DNA of 64,000 nt from Clavibacter sp. VKM Ac-2872 (GCF_015351105.1 NZ_JADKRR010000003.1:1-64000), one strand, 5' to 3'. Shown: positions 50,147 through 59,360, counted from the stretch's first letter. Notes: generated by a model not told the origin, from the letters alone. A program made the numbers and translations.

Positions 50147-50749
50147 CTAGTACGGCTGCTGCTCGGGCAGGCCGGTGCGCAGCTCGGCCGGCAGGTGGCC
50201 GAGGTCGTTGTGCACCACGAGGACCGGCGGCTTGGCGGAGCGCACGCGGATGATGGTGAGGCCGCAGTTGGCCTGGTTGATGCCCATCCACCGCCACTCG
50301 GGCGCGTCGAACACGTGCCGCACGAACCAGGCGATCACGAAGTTGTGCGTGATGAGCAGGTCGTGCCGGTCGCCGCGCGCCGGTGCCAGGAACTCGCTCA
50401 CGGCGTCGGCCATCTGGGCGCTGCCGGCGTCGATCTCCTCCTCGGTGATCCCGCCGAAGAACGACTCGAACGCGTGCGGCATGTCCGGGGTGGGCCCGGA
50501 CGGGATGCAGTCGAACAGGAGCGACGACGGCTCCGGCTCGATGGCGGGCATGCGCTCCGCCATGATCGCGGCCGTCTCCTCCGCCCGCGCGAGCGGCGAG
50601 TGGCGCACGGACGTGAACGGGACCCCGCTCAACCGGTCGGCGATGCAGTGCGCCTGGCGCTTGCCGCGGCCCGACAGCGGCCCGTCCGGAAGGCCGTGCT
50701 CGGCGTCCTGCTGCTCGCCGTGGCGCACGAGGTAGATGTAGTGGGACAC
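50147..50749 (-). CDS. Histidine phosphatase family protein
   Basis: 200 residues of the phosphoglycerate-mutase-like superfamily. The catalytic motif is LVRHGEQ near residue 8, with the second histidine in LLITHNFVIAWF. Substrates in this family range from sugar phosphates to protein phosphates and cannot be told here. The start is GTG, with AGGAGG 4 bases upstream, 8 bp after the M16 peptidase gene, so the two are co-transcribed. Confidence 0.88.
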   Translation of the reverse strand: MSHYIYLVRHGEQQDAEHGLPDGPLSGRGKRQAHCIADRLSGVPFTSVRHSPLARAEETAAIMAERMPAIEPEPSSLLFDCIPSGPTPDMPHAFESFFGGITEEEIDAGSAQMADAVSEFLAPARGDRHDLLITHNFVIAWFVRHVFDAPEWRWMGINQANCGLTIIRVRSAKPPVLVVHNDLGHLPAELRTGLPEQQPY

Positions 50750-50757
50750 GGTTCCTC

Positions 50758-52113
50758 CTACAGGAGCGCGGGGGTCTCGAGCAGCGGGGCGAACGCGTCG
50801 GCGCCGACGGTCCCCACGGCGGCGACCGAGAGCGGTCGGGAGATCAGATCGGCCGCGAGGGCGCGGACGTCGTCGGCTGTGACGCGGGAGAGGCGGGAGA
50901 GCGTCTCGTCGAGGTCGACGTACTCGCCGGTCGTGATCTCCGACCGCCCGAGCCGCGACATGCGCGTGTCCGAGTCCTCGAGCGCGAGGGCCGACTGGCC
51001 GGAGAGCTGGCCGAACGCGCGCGACAGCTCCTCCTCCGTCACGTGCTCCTCGGCGAGCTTCTGGAACTCGTCGACCATGAGGCGCGAGACCTGGGCCGTC
51101 TTCGCGGCCGTGCATCCGGCGTAGAGGCCGAAGACGCCCGCGTCCGAGTAGGAGGCGCCGAACGAGTAGACCGAGTACGCCAGCCCGCGCTTCTCGCGCA
51201 CCTCCTGGAACAGCCGCGAGGACATCCCGCCGCCGAGCACGGAGTTGAGCATGGCGAGGGCGGGCCGACGGTCGTCGGACGCCGCGAGGCCGGGTACGCC
51301 GAGCAGGATGTTGGTCTGCTCGATGGGGCGGTCGACGACGACGAGGTCGCTGCCGCGCGTGATGATCGGGGCGGTGCCGGTGCGACGCGCGACCGGGGAC
51401 GCGGCGACCGACAGGTCCCAGCCCGCGCGCTCGAGGCCGGCGGTGACGCGCGCGACGAGGGCGTCGTGGTCCACGGAGCCCGCCGCCGTGACGACGAGGT
51501 CCTGCGGGCGGTAGTTGCGGCGGTAGTGCGCGACCACGGCGTCGCGCTCGGCGGCCTCGATGTTCGCGGGGCTGCCCCCGATGGGACGGCCGAGCGGGTG
51601 ATCCCCCAGCACGGCCTCGAAGAATCGCTCGCTGACGACGTCGCCCGGATCGTCGTCCGCCATGGCGAGCTCCTCGAGGATGACCCCGCGCTCGGTCTCG
51701 AACTCCTCGGCGTCGATGAGGCTGGACGTGACCATGTCGGCGAGCACGTCCACCGCCATGCCGAGGTCGCGATCCTGCACCTTGGCGTAGTAGCACGTGT
51801 ACTCCTTGGCGGTGACGGCGTTGTGCTCACCGCCGACCGCATCGAAGGCCACGGCGATGTCGAGCGCCGTGCGCGACGGGGTGCCCTTGAAGAGGAGGTG
51901 CTCCAGGAAGTGGGTGGATCCGAGATCGCCGGGCTGCTCGTCGCGCGAGCCGACCGCCACCCACATGCCGATCGTGGCGCTGCGGCTGCCGGGCACGTCC
52001 TCGCTGAGGATGCGCACGCCCGACGGCAGGACGGACCGCCGGACACGGGCGCCGCCCGTCGACTGCACGGTGAGCTCGGGGAGGTCGAGGGGGAGTTCTA
52101 CGGCGCGGGACAT
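50758..52113 (-). CDS. M16 family zinc metallopeptidase
   Basis: 451 residues of the insulinase/processing-peptidase family. The inverted zinc motif HFLEH (68-72) and the downstream glutamate in TAKEYTCYYAKVQD are present, and the usual two similar halves are recognisable. In actinobacteria this gene normally follows pnp directly; here 4 kb of accessory DNA separates them. The ATG at 52113 is preferred to the GTG at 52122 because a TAGGGT -10 hexamer ends 7 bases before it. Confidence 0.93.
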   Translation of the reverse strand: MSRAVELPLDLPELTVQSTGGARVRRSVLPSGVRILSEDVPGSRSATIGMWVAVGSRDEQPGDLGSTHFLEHLLFKGTPSRTALDIAVAFDAVGGEHNAVTAKEYTCYYAKVQDRDLGMAVDVLADMVTSSLIDAEEFETERGVILEELAMADDDPGDVVSERFFEAVLGDHPLGRPIGGSPANIEAAERDAVVAHYRRNYRPQDLVVTAAGSVDHDALVARVTAGLERAGWDLSVAASPVARRTGTAPIITRGSDLVVVDRPIEQTNILLGVPGLAASDDRRPALAMLNSVLGGGMSSRLFQEVREKRGLAYSVYSFGASYSDAGVFGLYAGCTAAKTAQVSRLMVDEFQKLAEEHVTEEELSRAFGQLSGQSALALEDSDTRMSRLGRSEITTGEYVDLDETLSRLSRVTADDVRALAADLISRPLSVAAVGTVGADAFAPLLETPALL

Positions 52114-52120
52114 CAGCGTC

Positions 52121-52126
52121 ACCCTA
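52121..52126 (-). promoter_or_regulatory. -10 element of the M16 peptidase gene
   Basis: TAGGGT on the minus strand, 7 bases before the ATG at 52113. It overlaps the alternative GTG. Confidence 0.4.
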
Positions 52127-52176
52127 CGCCACGGGCCCCGCGTGGAGCCGGGCGCCGACGGCGGGCGACGGGGCGC

Positions 52177-53088
52177 TCATGGGCAGCCCGGTCCGGCGTC
52201 CCGCTCCCCGCACGCACCGCCCACCAGCACCGTCGACCCCTGCACCACACGGATGGTGACCGGACCCACCTGCACCGGCAACGTCCCCGCGATCTGCTGC
52301 CACCCACCCCCGTCGAACCGATAACTCGCCGAATACACGATCGTCAACGACACCCGCCGATCCCCGACGGACCCGTACACATGACTCGTGTCCGTCTGCG
52401 TGAAGTCCTGCTGACCCAACTCCCGCCACGACGCACCCGGCCCTTCCACCGTCGCACTCGTCCCATCACCGTGATCCCACACGAACGACACCGGCACGAA
52501 CCGCACCTGCGTCGGCCGACCCAACAACACCCCATCCACCACCTGCGCCGACGCGTCCGAGAACAGATTCACCGGAGCACCCACGACCGCCCACCCATTC
52601 GGCTGCGACCGGATCGACGCATCACGCGGCACGAACTGCGCCACATCCGCCAACGACACCCCCGGCACCGCCGCCACGACCGGGACCGGATCCGCCGGCT
52701 TGGTCGGCGCCTTCGCCGGCGGCAAGAACGCGTGCTGCCCATCCGAACACAGAGAACCACCAGACAGGCGCGCACTCGGGGTGCACGGCACATCCACGTC
52801 CGCAGCCATCCGACCCCGCGGCACCGGAGGCGGCGCCTGCGGGTGCGACGGCTCCTGCGGCGAGGACGCTTCCTTGGAAGACTGCTTAGTCGAGATTTGG
52901 GGAGCATCAGTCGTTCTCGCTTGAAGTTCTACAGAGCCGTCGGATATTGCCCCAGACGTGCAGTCGCCGCCTCGTCTACCGACTTCCAGCTGACAATCGT
53001 CACCAGCAGCCACGGCCCTTTGGGATGACAACCCCGAGGCGATGGAAGAGGCGATGACAACAGCGATCACAATTCGGCTTAACCGCAT
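52177..53088 (-). CDS. Secreted PKD-like protein with foreign codon use
   Basis: 303 residues: a Sec signal peptide (cleavage near residue 28), a Ser/Gln/Pro-rich spacer (about 55-95), and a C-terminal PKD-like domain (about 165-290) with the DHGDGT signature (205-210). Codon use is odd. The first 80 or so codons are AT-richer than the window, while the rest prefers G-ending codons such as TTG, TCG and GGG, plus TAT and AGT, where neighbours use C-ending ones. It overlaps the lipoprotein gene by 10 bp, so they form a pair. Function unknown; a surface or secreted role is inferred from the signal and PKD fold. Confidence 0.7.
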   Translation of the reverse strand: MRLSRIVIAVVIASSIASGLSSQRAVAAGDDCQLEVGRRGGDCTSGAISDGSVELQARTTDAPQISTKQSSKEASSPQEPSHPQAPPPVPRGRMAADVDVPCTPSARLSGGSLCSDGQHAFLPPAKAPTKPADPVPVVAAVPGVSLADVAQFVPRDASIRSQPNGWAVVGAPVNLFSDASAQVVDGVLLGRPTQVRFVPVSFVWDHGDGTSATVEGPGASWRELGQQDFTQTDTSHVYGSVGDRRVSLTIVYSASYRFDGGGWQQIAGTLPVQVGPVTIRVVQGSTVLVGGACGERDAGPGCP

Positions 53089-53639
53089 GCGTGCACGTCT
53101 TCGTTTCGCACAATGTCACTGAGACGCCACACACCGTCGGCCGCTCTGACCGCCTTGGCCTGCAACGACAGACGAGGGTCACGTTGCGGCGTCACATCCA
53201 CTCCGTGGGCGTCGCGGATTCGGGTCCCGCTGACGTCGAGGCAGAACTGTCCTGTCATGTACTGCGCGCCGCTTTTGTCCACGCCTCGATCGGTCACGCT
53301 GAATCCCGAAATCGTATCAAGACCATCTACCGATTCTCCGGAATCACGAGACTCCTTCACGGACTGCCTCTCGCTCTCGAGGACGCTCCCCGTGAGCAGG
53401 GGCGTCAGATCGGCGTCAGTGACAGTGGTTGCGTTCAATTCGTCGTAACGCTTCAAGACGTCGTGGAAGGCCTCGTCGTCCTGCTGCTCCTGCGTCATCG
53501 ACGAGGCTGGAGCCGGCGCGGGAGACGGTGACGAAGACGCTGCGCATCCGGCGAGGAACTGGGTCGACACGACGACGGCCAGCGATAGAGCCACCACTCC
53601 CCCTCGCCGTCGCAGCGGAACGCGCGGTCGCTCGTGCAA
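53079..53639 (-). CDS. Hypothetical lipoprotein
   Basis: 186 residues. A basic N-region and hydrophobic stretch end in the lipobox LAGC (29-32). A Ser/Pro/Ala linker follows, then a globular domain of about 120 residues with no known match. I chose TTG 53639 because GGAG sits 6 bases upstream; a longer frame begins at a TTG at 53678. Base composition is lower in GC than the neighbours, like the first part of the PKD gene it overlaps, which supports common origin by transfer. Confidence 0.65.
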   Translation of the reverse strand: MHERPRVPLRRRGGVVALSLAVVVSTQFLAGCAASSSPSPAPAPASSMTQEQQDDEAFHDVLKRYDELNATTVTDADLTPLLTGSVLESERQSVKESRDSGESVDGLDTISGFSVTDRGVDKSGAQYMTGQFCLDVSGTRIRDAHGVDVTPQRDPRLSLQAKAVRAADGVWRLSDIVRNEDVHACG

Positions 53640-53795
53640 GATCGTCTCCCCCGGGCCGTACGGAACCCGCGCGGACAAGCGGGCGCCAGAGCGCCGGGCA
53701 TCGCGGGTCCAGGAAAGGTAGCCGCCGCATCACGAGCGCGACCCCCGCCTTCCACATGACGGGGCGGACCGGGCCCAGAGGAACCCTGGGGAGGA

Positions 53796-54938
53796 CTACT
53801 CGGAGGCGCGGTCGAGCCGAGCCACGTCGTGCCGGGACAGCTGGACGTGGGCCGCCTGCACCAGATCGTGGACCTGCTCCGGTCGGCTCGCGCTCGCGAC
53901 CGGAGCGACGATCCCCGGCTTCACGAGGAGCCACGCCAGCGCGATCGTCGCCACGCTCGTCGAGTGGTCGTCGGCGATCTCGTCGAGGGCGGTGAGCACG
54001 CGCAGGCCCCGACGGGTCAGGTACCTCGCGGCGCGCGCCCCGCGGGCGCCGTCGCGGACGGAGTCGCGGGTGCGGTACTTCCCCGTGAGGAAGCCGTTCG
54101 CGAGAGCGAAGTAGGGCATCACCGCGAGCTGCTGGCCGCGGACGACGTCGAGGTACTCGGACTCGTAGGGCGCCCGGTTGACGAGGTTGTAGTGCGTCTG
54201 CAGCGCGACGAAACGCGGTGCGCCATAGAGCCCGCCCATGATCCGCGCGTGCAGCAGCCGCTCGGCGGCGTAGTTCGACGCGGCCAGGTGCCGGACCTTG
54301 CCCGAGGCGATGAGGCGTCCCGCGGCGGCGAGGCTCTCCTCGAGCGGCACGTCGAGGTCGTCCCAGTGGAAGTAGAGGAGATCGATGAAGTCGGTGCCGA
54401 GCCGAGCCAGGCTCGCGTCGACGGCGCGCTCGATGCGGGACCCGCCGAGGCCGGGGAAGTCTTCGCTCTTGCCGATCTTGGTGGCGACGACCATGGAGTC
54501 GCGGTTGCGGCGCTCCCGCATCCACGAGCCGATCATGTGCTCGCTGCGGCCGCTCGCGTACGAGTCGGCGGTGTCGATGAAGTTGCCGCCCGCCTCCTGG
54601 TACCGGTCGAGGATCGCGGAGGTGTCCTCCGGGCCGGCCGTCCAGCCGAAGACGTTGCCGCCGAGCGCGAGCGGGAAGACCCGGAGGTCGGTGTCGCCGA
54701 CGGACCGGCGGCGCGCGGGCTGCGGGATGCTGCCGCCGGCGCGCAGGCCGGGAGCGGCCGTGGACGCGGCCTCGAGGACGAGGGCGCCGGCCGCCTGGAC
54801 GGCGGTCTCGACGAGGGTGCCGGACGGGGTCGTCGTGTCCGCCGATCGTCCGCGACGCGAGAGGTGCGCGCCCCCGCGACGGGGCCGCGACGGCGAGCCG
54901 GGCGCGACGTCGGGGGCGGTGGGAGGGGACGTCGTCAC
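53796..54938 (-). CDS. Aldo/keto reductase with N-terminal extension
   Basis: 380 residues. The aldo/keto reductase barrel starts near residue 78 (RSVGDTDLRVFPLALGG) and has the full catalytic tetrad D122, Y127, K154 and H191. It is of the Tas/YajO-like class that acts on assorted aldehydes; the substrate is unknown. The first 77 residues are Pro/Ser/Arg-rich then Ala-rich and match no domain. The GTG start is supported by a TACTCT -10 hexamer 7 bases upstream, but a shorter product beginning nearer the barrel cannot be ruled out. Confidence 0.82.
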   Translation of the reverse strand: MTTSPPTAPDVAPGSPSRPRRGGAHLSRRGRSADTTTPSGTLVETAVQAAGALVLEAASTAAPGLRAGGSIPQPARRRSVGDTDLRVFPLALGGNVFGWTAGPEDTSAILDRYQEAGGNFIDTADSYASGRSEHMIGSWMRERRNRDSMVVATKIGKSEDFPGLGGSRIERAVDASLARLGTDFIDLLYFHWDDLDVPLEESLAAAGRLIASGKVRHLAASNYAAERLLHARIMGGLYGAPRFVALQTHYNLVNRAPYESEYLDVVRGQQLAVMPYFALANGFLTGKYRTRDSVRDGARGARAARYLTRRGLRVLTALDEIADDHSTSVATIALAWLLVKPGIVAPVASASRPEQVHDLVQAAHVQLSRHDVARLDRASE

Positions 54939-54945
54939 ACCCCTG

Positions 54946-54951
54946 AGAGTA
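54946..54951 (-). promoter_or_regulatory. -10 element of the aldo/keto reductase gene
   Basis: TACTCT on the minus strand, 7 bases before the GTG at 54938. With a 17-base spacer the -35 would be at 54969-54974, inside the palindrome described next. Confidence 0.4.
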
Positions 54952-54963
54952 CCGTCCAGCAGG

Positions 54964-54976
54964 CGAAACGTTTGCG
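54964..54976. promoter_or_regulatory. Possible LacI-family operator
   Basis: CGAAACGTTTGCG is a near-perfect palindrome centred on AAACGTTT, the form of LacI/GalR-family sites. It covers the expected -35 of the aldo/keto reductase gene. No LacI-type regulator is encoded in the window, so the assignment is tentative. Confidence 0.35.
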
Positions 54977-54986
54977 TACCAAGGGA

Positions 54987-55005
54987 ATGCGCGCGCCGTC
55001 GTTCG
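54987..55005. repeat. 19-bp repeat, copy 2
   Basis: Exact second copy of ATGCGCGCGCCGTCGTTCG (first at 45617-45635). It lies in the 407-bp gap between the aldo/keto reductase and PEBP genes, 48 bp upstream of the reductase start. The rest of that gap (to 55345) shows no gene I can support. Confidence 0.6.
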
Positions 55006-55345
55006 CCCCCGGGACAGGGGCCTCTCACCGACCCTCGCGAGGCCGGCGTCGACACGGCGGCGCCGCCGGAGGGGTGCCGTGGATCCCCCGACCCCGGCAC
55101 CCCTTGGCGGTCTGCATCCCCCGATGCGTCCCCCGGAGGCGGGCGGTCACGTGGACCTGCCCGCGAACACCACGCTAACGAGACGTCCGCGTCGGGACCC
55201 AGCCCCTCTTCGGGGGCCTTGCGCGGCATCCCCGACCCCACGGACCGCCCGGCGACCTCCCCCGCGGCAGGTGGCGGACGCTTCCGGCCGCATCACGGCC
55301 CATCGTGCGAGGCTGGTGCGGTCAGCACCACCGAGAGGAACCCAC

Positions 55346-55876
55346 GTGCCCAACGACCCGCTGCACCGCTTGCCGGACGCCGCCCCCTTCCACCTCACCA
55401 GCCCCGACTTCGCCGACGGGGCACCGCTGCCCCGGTTCGCACGCGGCGCGAGCCAGGGCGGCGAGGACCGCTCCCCCACCCTCACCTGGACGGGCGCGCC
55501 GGCCGCGACCCGCAGCTACGTGCTCACCGCGTACGACCCCGACGCGCCGACCGGGAGCGGCTTCTGGCACTGGGCGGTGCGCGGGATCCCGGCGTCCACC
55601 ACCTCGCTGCCGACCGGTGCGGGCGATCCGGAGGCCGGTCTCCTCCCGGCCGGCGCCGTGACGCTGCACAACGACGCGCGCGAGACGCGGTTCTACGGAG
55701 CGACGCCGCCCGCGGGACACGGCACGCACCGCTACTTCTTCACCGTCACCGCGCTCGACGTGGAGTCGCTGGACATCCCGGAGGGCGCGACCCCGGCGAT
55801 CCTGGGGTTCCTGATGCTCCCGCATGTGATCGGGCGGGCCCAGCTCGTGGGCACCGCGATCACCGTCGCCGACTGA
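55346..55876 (+). CDS. YbhB/YbcL-type PEBP protein
   Basis: 176 residues of the phosphatidylethanolamine-binding-protein family. The signature blocks are SPTLTWTGAPAATRSYVL, YDPDAPTGSGFWHWAV and HRYFFTVTALD, with the conserved D-P-D-A-P ligand-site motif. Bacterial members are small cytoplasmic proteins of unclear ligand. The start is GTG with AGAGGAA upstream; the longer frame from 55079 lacks family likeness. The next gene starts 22 bp downstream. Confidence 0.9.
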   Translation: MPNDPLHRLPDAAPFHLTSPDFADGAPLPRFARGASQGGEDRSPTLTWTGAPAATRSYVLTAYDPDAPTGSGFWHWAVRGIPASTTSLPTGAGDPEAGLLPAGAVTLHNDARETRFYGATPPAGHGTHRYFFTVTALDVESLDIPEGATPAILGFLMLPHVIGRAQLVGTAITVAD

Positions 55877-55898
55877 GCGCCCGGATCGAGGCGACGAC

Positions 55899-56267
55899 GT
55901 GACCCATCAGGGAGACCGACCGACGCCGGGCCGGGGCGACGACGCCCCCGCCCGGCGTCGGCGCCTCGCGCTGGTGATCGCGGTGGTCGCCGCCGTCCTC
56001 GTGATCGCGGGGGTCATCGCGGCGATCGCGCTGTCGCAGGGCGACGCCGAACGGGTGGCGCCCGTCCCGACCACCGGCGAGCCCGGCACGCCGCCCGAGG
56101 TCACACCGTCGCCGACGTCGTCGCCGACGTCGTCACCGGGCACGACCGACGGACCGGCGCCGACTCCCGCTCCGAGCCCGACCGGGGATCCCTCGCCGTC
56201 GCCGTCCCTCCAGGTCCCGCCCGTCCAGGACGTGCCGTACCCGACGGATCCGAACCACGGCAAGTAA
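55899..56267 (+). CDS. Single-pass membrane protein with Pro/Ser/Thr-rich tail
   Basis: 122 residues. A basic cytoplasmic N-terminus (about 1-22) is followed by one membrane segment (about 23-45, LALVIAVVAAVLVIAGVIAAIAL), then an exported tail composed largely of Pro, Ser, Thr and Gly, typical of wall-spanning spacers. No functional domain is visible. The start is GTG. It may share a transcript with the PEBP gene. Confidence 0.6.
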   Translation: MTHQGDRPTPGRGDDAPARRRRLALVIAVVAAVLVIAGVIAAIALSQGDAERVAPVPTTGEPGTPPEVTPSPTSSPTSSPGTTDGPAPTPAPSPTGDPSPSPSLQVPPVQDVPYPTDPNHGK

Positions 56268-56279
56268 CCCGCACACGAC

Positions 56280-56313
56280 GGATGCCCGCCCCACCGAGGT
56301 GGGACGGGCATCC
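56280..56313. terminator. Bidirectional terminator between the Pro-rich gene and pnp
   Basis: Arms of 15 bases (56280-56294 and 56299-56313) with a single mismatch and a 4-base loop. It is 12 bp after the membrane protein gene and 26 bp after pnp ends. Confidence 0.65.
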
Positions 56314-56339
56314 GGTTCGTTCATGTGCTGCGGCGGGGA

Positions 56340-58613
56340 CTAGCCCTCCGCGGGCGCCTCGGAGCCGTGGCTGGCGGCGTCGCGGCCCTCCTGATCGGCG
56401 GACTCCTCCAGCACGGGAGCGAGCGACAGCTTGCCGCGGTCGTCGATCTTGGTGATCTCCACCAGGATCTTCTGGCCGACGCCGAGCACGTCCTCGACGT
56501 TCTCGACGCGCTTGCCGCCGGCGAGCTTGCGGACCTCGCTGATGTGCAGCAGGCCGTCCTTGCCGGGCAGCAGCGAGACGAACGCGCCGAAGGTCGCGAT
56601 CTTGACGACGGTGCCGAGGAAGGACTCGCCGACCTCGGGGTTCGTCGGGTTCGCGATGGCGTTGACCTGCGCACGCGCGGCCTCCGCCGACGGGCCGTCG
56701 ACGGCGCCGATGTAGACGGTGCCGTCCTCCTCGATGGAGATGTCGGCGCCGGTCTCGTCCTGGATGGCGTTGATCGTCTTGCCCTTCGGGCCGATCAGCT
56801 CGCCGATCTTGTCGACGGGGATGTTGACCGAGATCACGCGGGGCGCGGTCGGGGCCATCTCGTCGGGGCCGTCGATGGCCTGGTTCAGCACGCCGAGGAT
56901 GGCCGTGCGGGCCTCCTTCGCCTGCTTGAGCGCGCCGTCGAGGACCGACGTGGGGATGCCGTCGAGCTTCGTGTCCAGCTGGATGGCCGTGACGAACTCC
57001 GACGTGCCGGCGACCTTGAAGTCCATGTCGCCGAGCGCGTCCTCCGCACCGAGGATGTCGGTGAGGGCCGCGTAGCGGACCTGGCCGTCGACGGTGTCGG
57101 ACACGAGGCCCATGGCGATGCCGGCGACGGGCGCGCGCAGCGGCACACCCGCGTTCAGCAGCGACAGGGTCGAGGCGCAGACGGAGCCCATCGACGTGGA
57201 TCCGTTGGACCCGAGGGCCTCGGACACCTGGCGGATCGCGTAGGGGAACTCCTCGCGGCTCGGCAGCACCGGCACGAGGGCGCGCTCGGCGAGGAAGCCG
57301 TGCCCGATCTCGCGACGCTTCGGCGACCCGACGCGACCGGTCTCACCCGTGGAGTAGGGCGGGAAGTTGTAGTGGTGCAGGTACTTCTTCTTCTTGATGG
57401 GGCTCAGCGAGTCGATCTGCTGCTCCATCTTGAGCATGTTCAGCGTGGTGACGCCGAGGATCTGGGTCTCGCCGCGCTGGAAGATGGCCGACCCGTGGAC
57501 GCGCGGGATGACCTGCACCTCGGCGTCGAGCGGGCGGATGTCGGCGAGGCCGCGGCCGTCCATGCGGATGCCGTCGCGGAGGATACGGCCGCGCACGACC
57601 GTCTTCGTGACGGACTTGTACGCCGCGGAGAACTCGGTGAGCGCCGACTGCGGCAGCTCGCCGGCCTCGACCTTGGCGGCCACGGCCTCCTTGGTGCGGG
57701 TCTTGAGGGCGTCGTCCGCGTCCTGGCGCTCGATCTTGTCGGCGGTCTGGTACACGGTGCCGAGCTCGTCGAGGGCGAGCGCGCTGACGGCGTCGTAGGT
57801 CTCCTGCGCGTACGGGAGGAAGACGGGGTAGTCGACCGTGGGCTTCGCGGCCTGCTGCGCGAGCGAGGCCTGCGCGGCGACGAGCTGGCGGATGAACGGC
57901 TTGGCGGCCTCGAGGCCCTGCGCGACGACGGCCTCGTCGGGCTTGGTGGCGCCGGCCTGGATGAGGTCCCACGCCCCCTCGGTGGCCTCGGCCTCGACCA
58001 TCATGATCGCGACGTCCTCGTTGCCCGCGGAGTCGGTGACGACACGGCCGGCGACGGTGATGTCGAAGACGGCCTCCTGGAGCTGCGAGTGCTTCGGGAA
58101 GACGACCCACTGGTCGCCGATGAGCGCGAGGCGCACACCCGCGATGGGGCCGGAGAACGGGATGCCCGAGAGCATGCTCGAGGCGCTCGCCGCGTTGATG
58201 GCGAGGCTGTCGTAGAACTCGTCCGGAGCGATGCTGAGGACGGTGATGACGACCTGGACCTCGTTGCGGAGGCCCGTGATGAACGACGGGCGCAGCGGCC
58301 GGTCGATGAGGCGGCAGACGAGGATCGCCTCGGTGGAGGGGCGGCCCTCGCGGCGGAAGAACGAGCCGGGGATCTTGCCCGCGGCGTAGCTGCGCTCCTC
58401 GACGTCGATGGTCAGGGGGAAGAAGTCGAAGTTGTCCTTCGGGTGCTTGCCCACCGAGGTGGCGGACAGCAGCATGGTGTCCTCGTCGAGGTACGCGGCG
58501 ACCGCGCCCTGCGCCTGCTGCGCGAGGCGGCCGGCCTCGAACCGGACCGTGCGCGTTCCGTACTTGCCGTTGTCGAGGACTGCCTCGGCGAACTTGATCT
58601 CTGGACCTTCCAT
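56340..58613 (-). CDS. pnp: Polyribonucleotide nucleotidyltransferase (PNPase)
   Basis: Phosphorolytic 3'-5' exoribonuclease, 757 residues. Two RNase PH-like domains with a helical domain between them, then a KH domain (about 595-655, [17 protein letters not shown]) and an S1 domain (about 665-740). The active-site blocks [20 protein letters not shown] and [15 protein letters not shown] are intact. The ATG has GGAGAGAG upstream. It follows rpsO, the standard order, with a hairpin between. Confidence 0.96.
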   Translation of the reverse strand: MEGPEIKFAEAVLDNGKYGTRTVRFEAGRLAQQAQGAVAAYLDEDTMLLSATSVGKHPKDNFDFFPLTIDVEERSYAAGKIPGSFFRREGRPSTEAILVCRLIDRPLRPSFITGLRNEVQVVITVLSIAPDEFYDSLAINAASASSMLSGIPFSGPIAGVRLALIGDQWVVFPKHSQLQEAVFDITVAGRVVTDSAGNEDVAIMMVEAEATEGAWDLIQAGATKPDEAVVAQGLEAAKPFIRQLVAAQASLAQQAAKPTVDYPVFLPYAQETYDAVSALALDELGTVYQTADKIERQDADDALKTRTKEAVAAKVEAGELPQSALTEFSAAYKSVTKTVVRGRILRDGIRMDGRGLADIRPLDAEVQVIPRVHGSAIFQRGETQILGVTTLNMLKMEQQIDSLSPIKKKKYLHHYNFPPYSTGETGRVGSPKRREIGHGFLAERALVPVLPSREEFPYAIRQVSEALGSNGSTSMGSVCASTLSLLNAGVPLRAPVAGIAMGLVSDTVDGQVRYAALTDILGAEDALGDMDFKVAGTSEFVTAIQLDTKLDGIPTSVLDGALKQAKEARTAILGVLNQAIDGPDEMAPTAPRVISVNIPVDKIGELIGPKGKTINAIQDETGADISIEEDGTVYIGAVDGPSAEAARAQVNAIANPTNPEVGESFLGTVVKIATFGAFVSLLPGKDGLLHISEVRKLAGGKRVENVEDVLGVGQKILVEITKIDDRGKLSLAPVLEESADQEGRDAASHGSEAPAEG

Positions 58614-59090
58614 TGAGGTCTCTCTCCTTCGTGTTGCGCCTCTCGGCGACGCCCGTCGGGCGCTCGTCCTGCATCCCGTGTGGATGCGGACCTCCTGCGA
58701 CAGAGGAGGAGCGGGCGAGGCGACACGTCGGAGTCCGCCTGATGCGGATCCCGGGTGCACGTGCGCGGCTGGTTCCGCTCGCCGGCCGGTGGCCGACGGC
58801 GGCGGGCGCATGTCTGGCCATCAGTGGGAATGCTCCGAGCGACTCGGAATACCACCACCAACGACCAGCTCCTGCCGGCCAGCTCCATCTGTCGTGATCG
58901 CATCGTGACGCTGGGCGTCCGCTGGATCACTTCCGCCATGGTAGCACCCGGGCCCTCGCGGGCCCGGGATGACGGGGATCGCCGGGTGTCGGGCGGACGA
59001 CGCTCGCCTTAACGACGGACGGGCCGCCACCCCGGAGGGTGACGGCCCGTCTGCTTCGCAAGCGATGCGATCAGCGACGCGTGATGCGTG
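58614..59090 (-). promoter_or_regulatory. rpsO-pnp intergenic leader
   Basis: 477 bp. Near rpsO there is a hairpin with 9-base arms (59018-59026 and 59043-59051), a likely rpsO terminator or processing site. The remainder is probably the 5' leader of pnp; such leaders are the target of PNPase autoregulation in other bacteria, but no matching structure is clear here. I see no gene in it. Confidence 0.4.
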
Positions 59091-59360
59091 TCAGCGGCGG
59101 ATGCCCAGGCGCGCGATCAGGGCGCGGTAGCGCTCGATGTCGACGTTGGACAGGTAGCCGAGGAGACGGCGACGCTGGCCGACCAGGAGGAGCAGGCCAC
59201 GACGCGTGTGGTGGTCGTGCTTGTGCTCCTTGAGGTGCTCGGTGAGGCCCGTGATCCGCTTGGTGAGGAGCGCGATCTGCACCTCGGGGGATCCGGTGTC
59301 ACCGGGGTGGGTCGCGTACTCGTCGATGATCGCCTTCTTGACGTCTGCTTCCAGAGCCAT
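59091..59360 (-). CDS. rpsO: Ribosomal protein uS15
   Basis: 89-residue small-subunit protein. The start [16 protein letters not shown] and the blocks [30 protein letters not shown] and RRRLLGYL are complete. Primary 16S rRNA binder in the platform. The ATG at 59360 is the family start; the frame upstream is non-homologous. The MFS gene is divergent. Confidence 0.98.
   Translation of the reverse strand: MALEADVKKAIIDEYATHPGDTGSPEVQIALLTKRITGLTEHLKEHKHDHHTRRGLLLLVGQRRRLLGYLSNVDIERYRALIARLGIRR

Noticed and set aside
56325-58616. Plus-strand ORF of 763 codons
   Set aside because: Complement of pnp; the minus-strand frame is a full-length PNPase.
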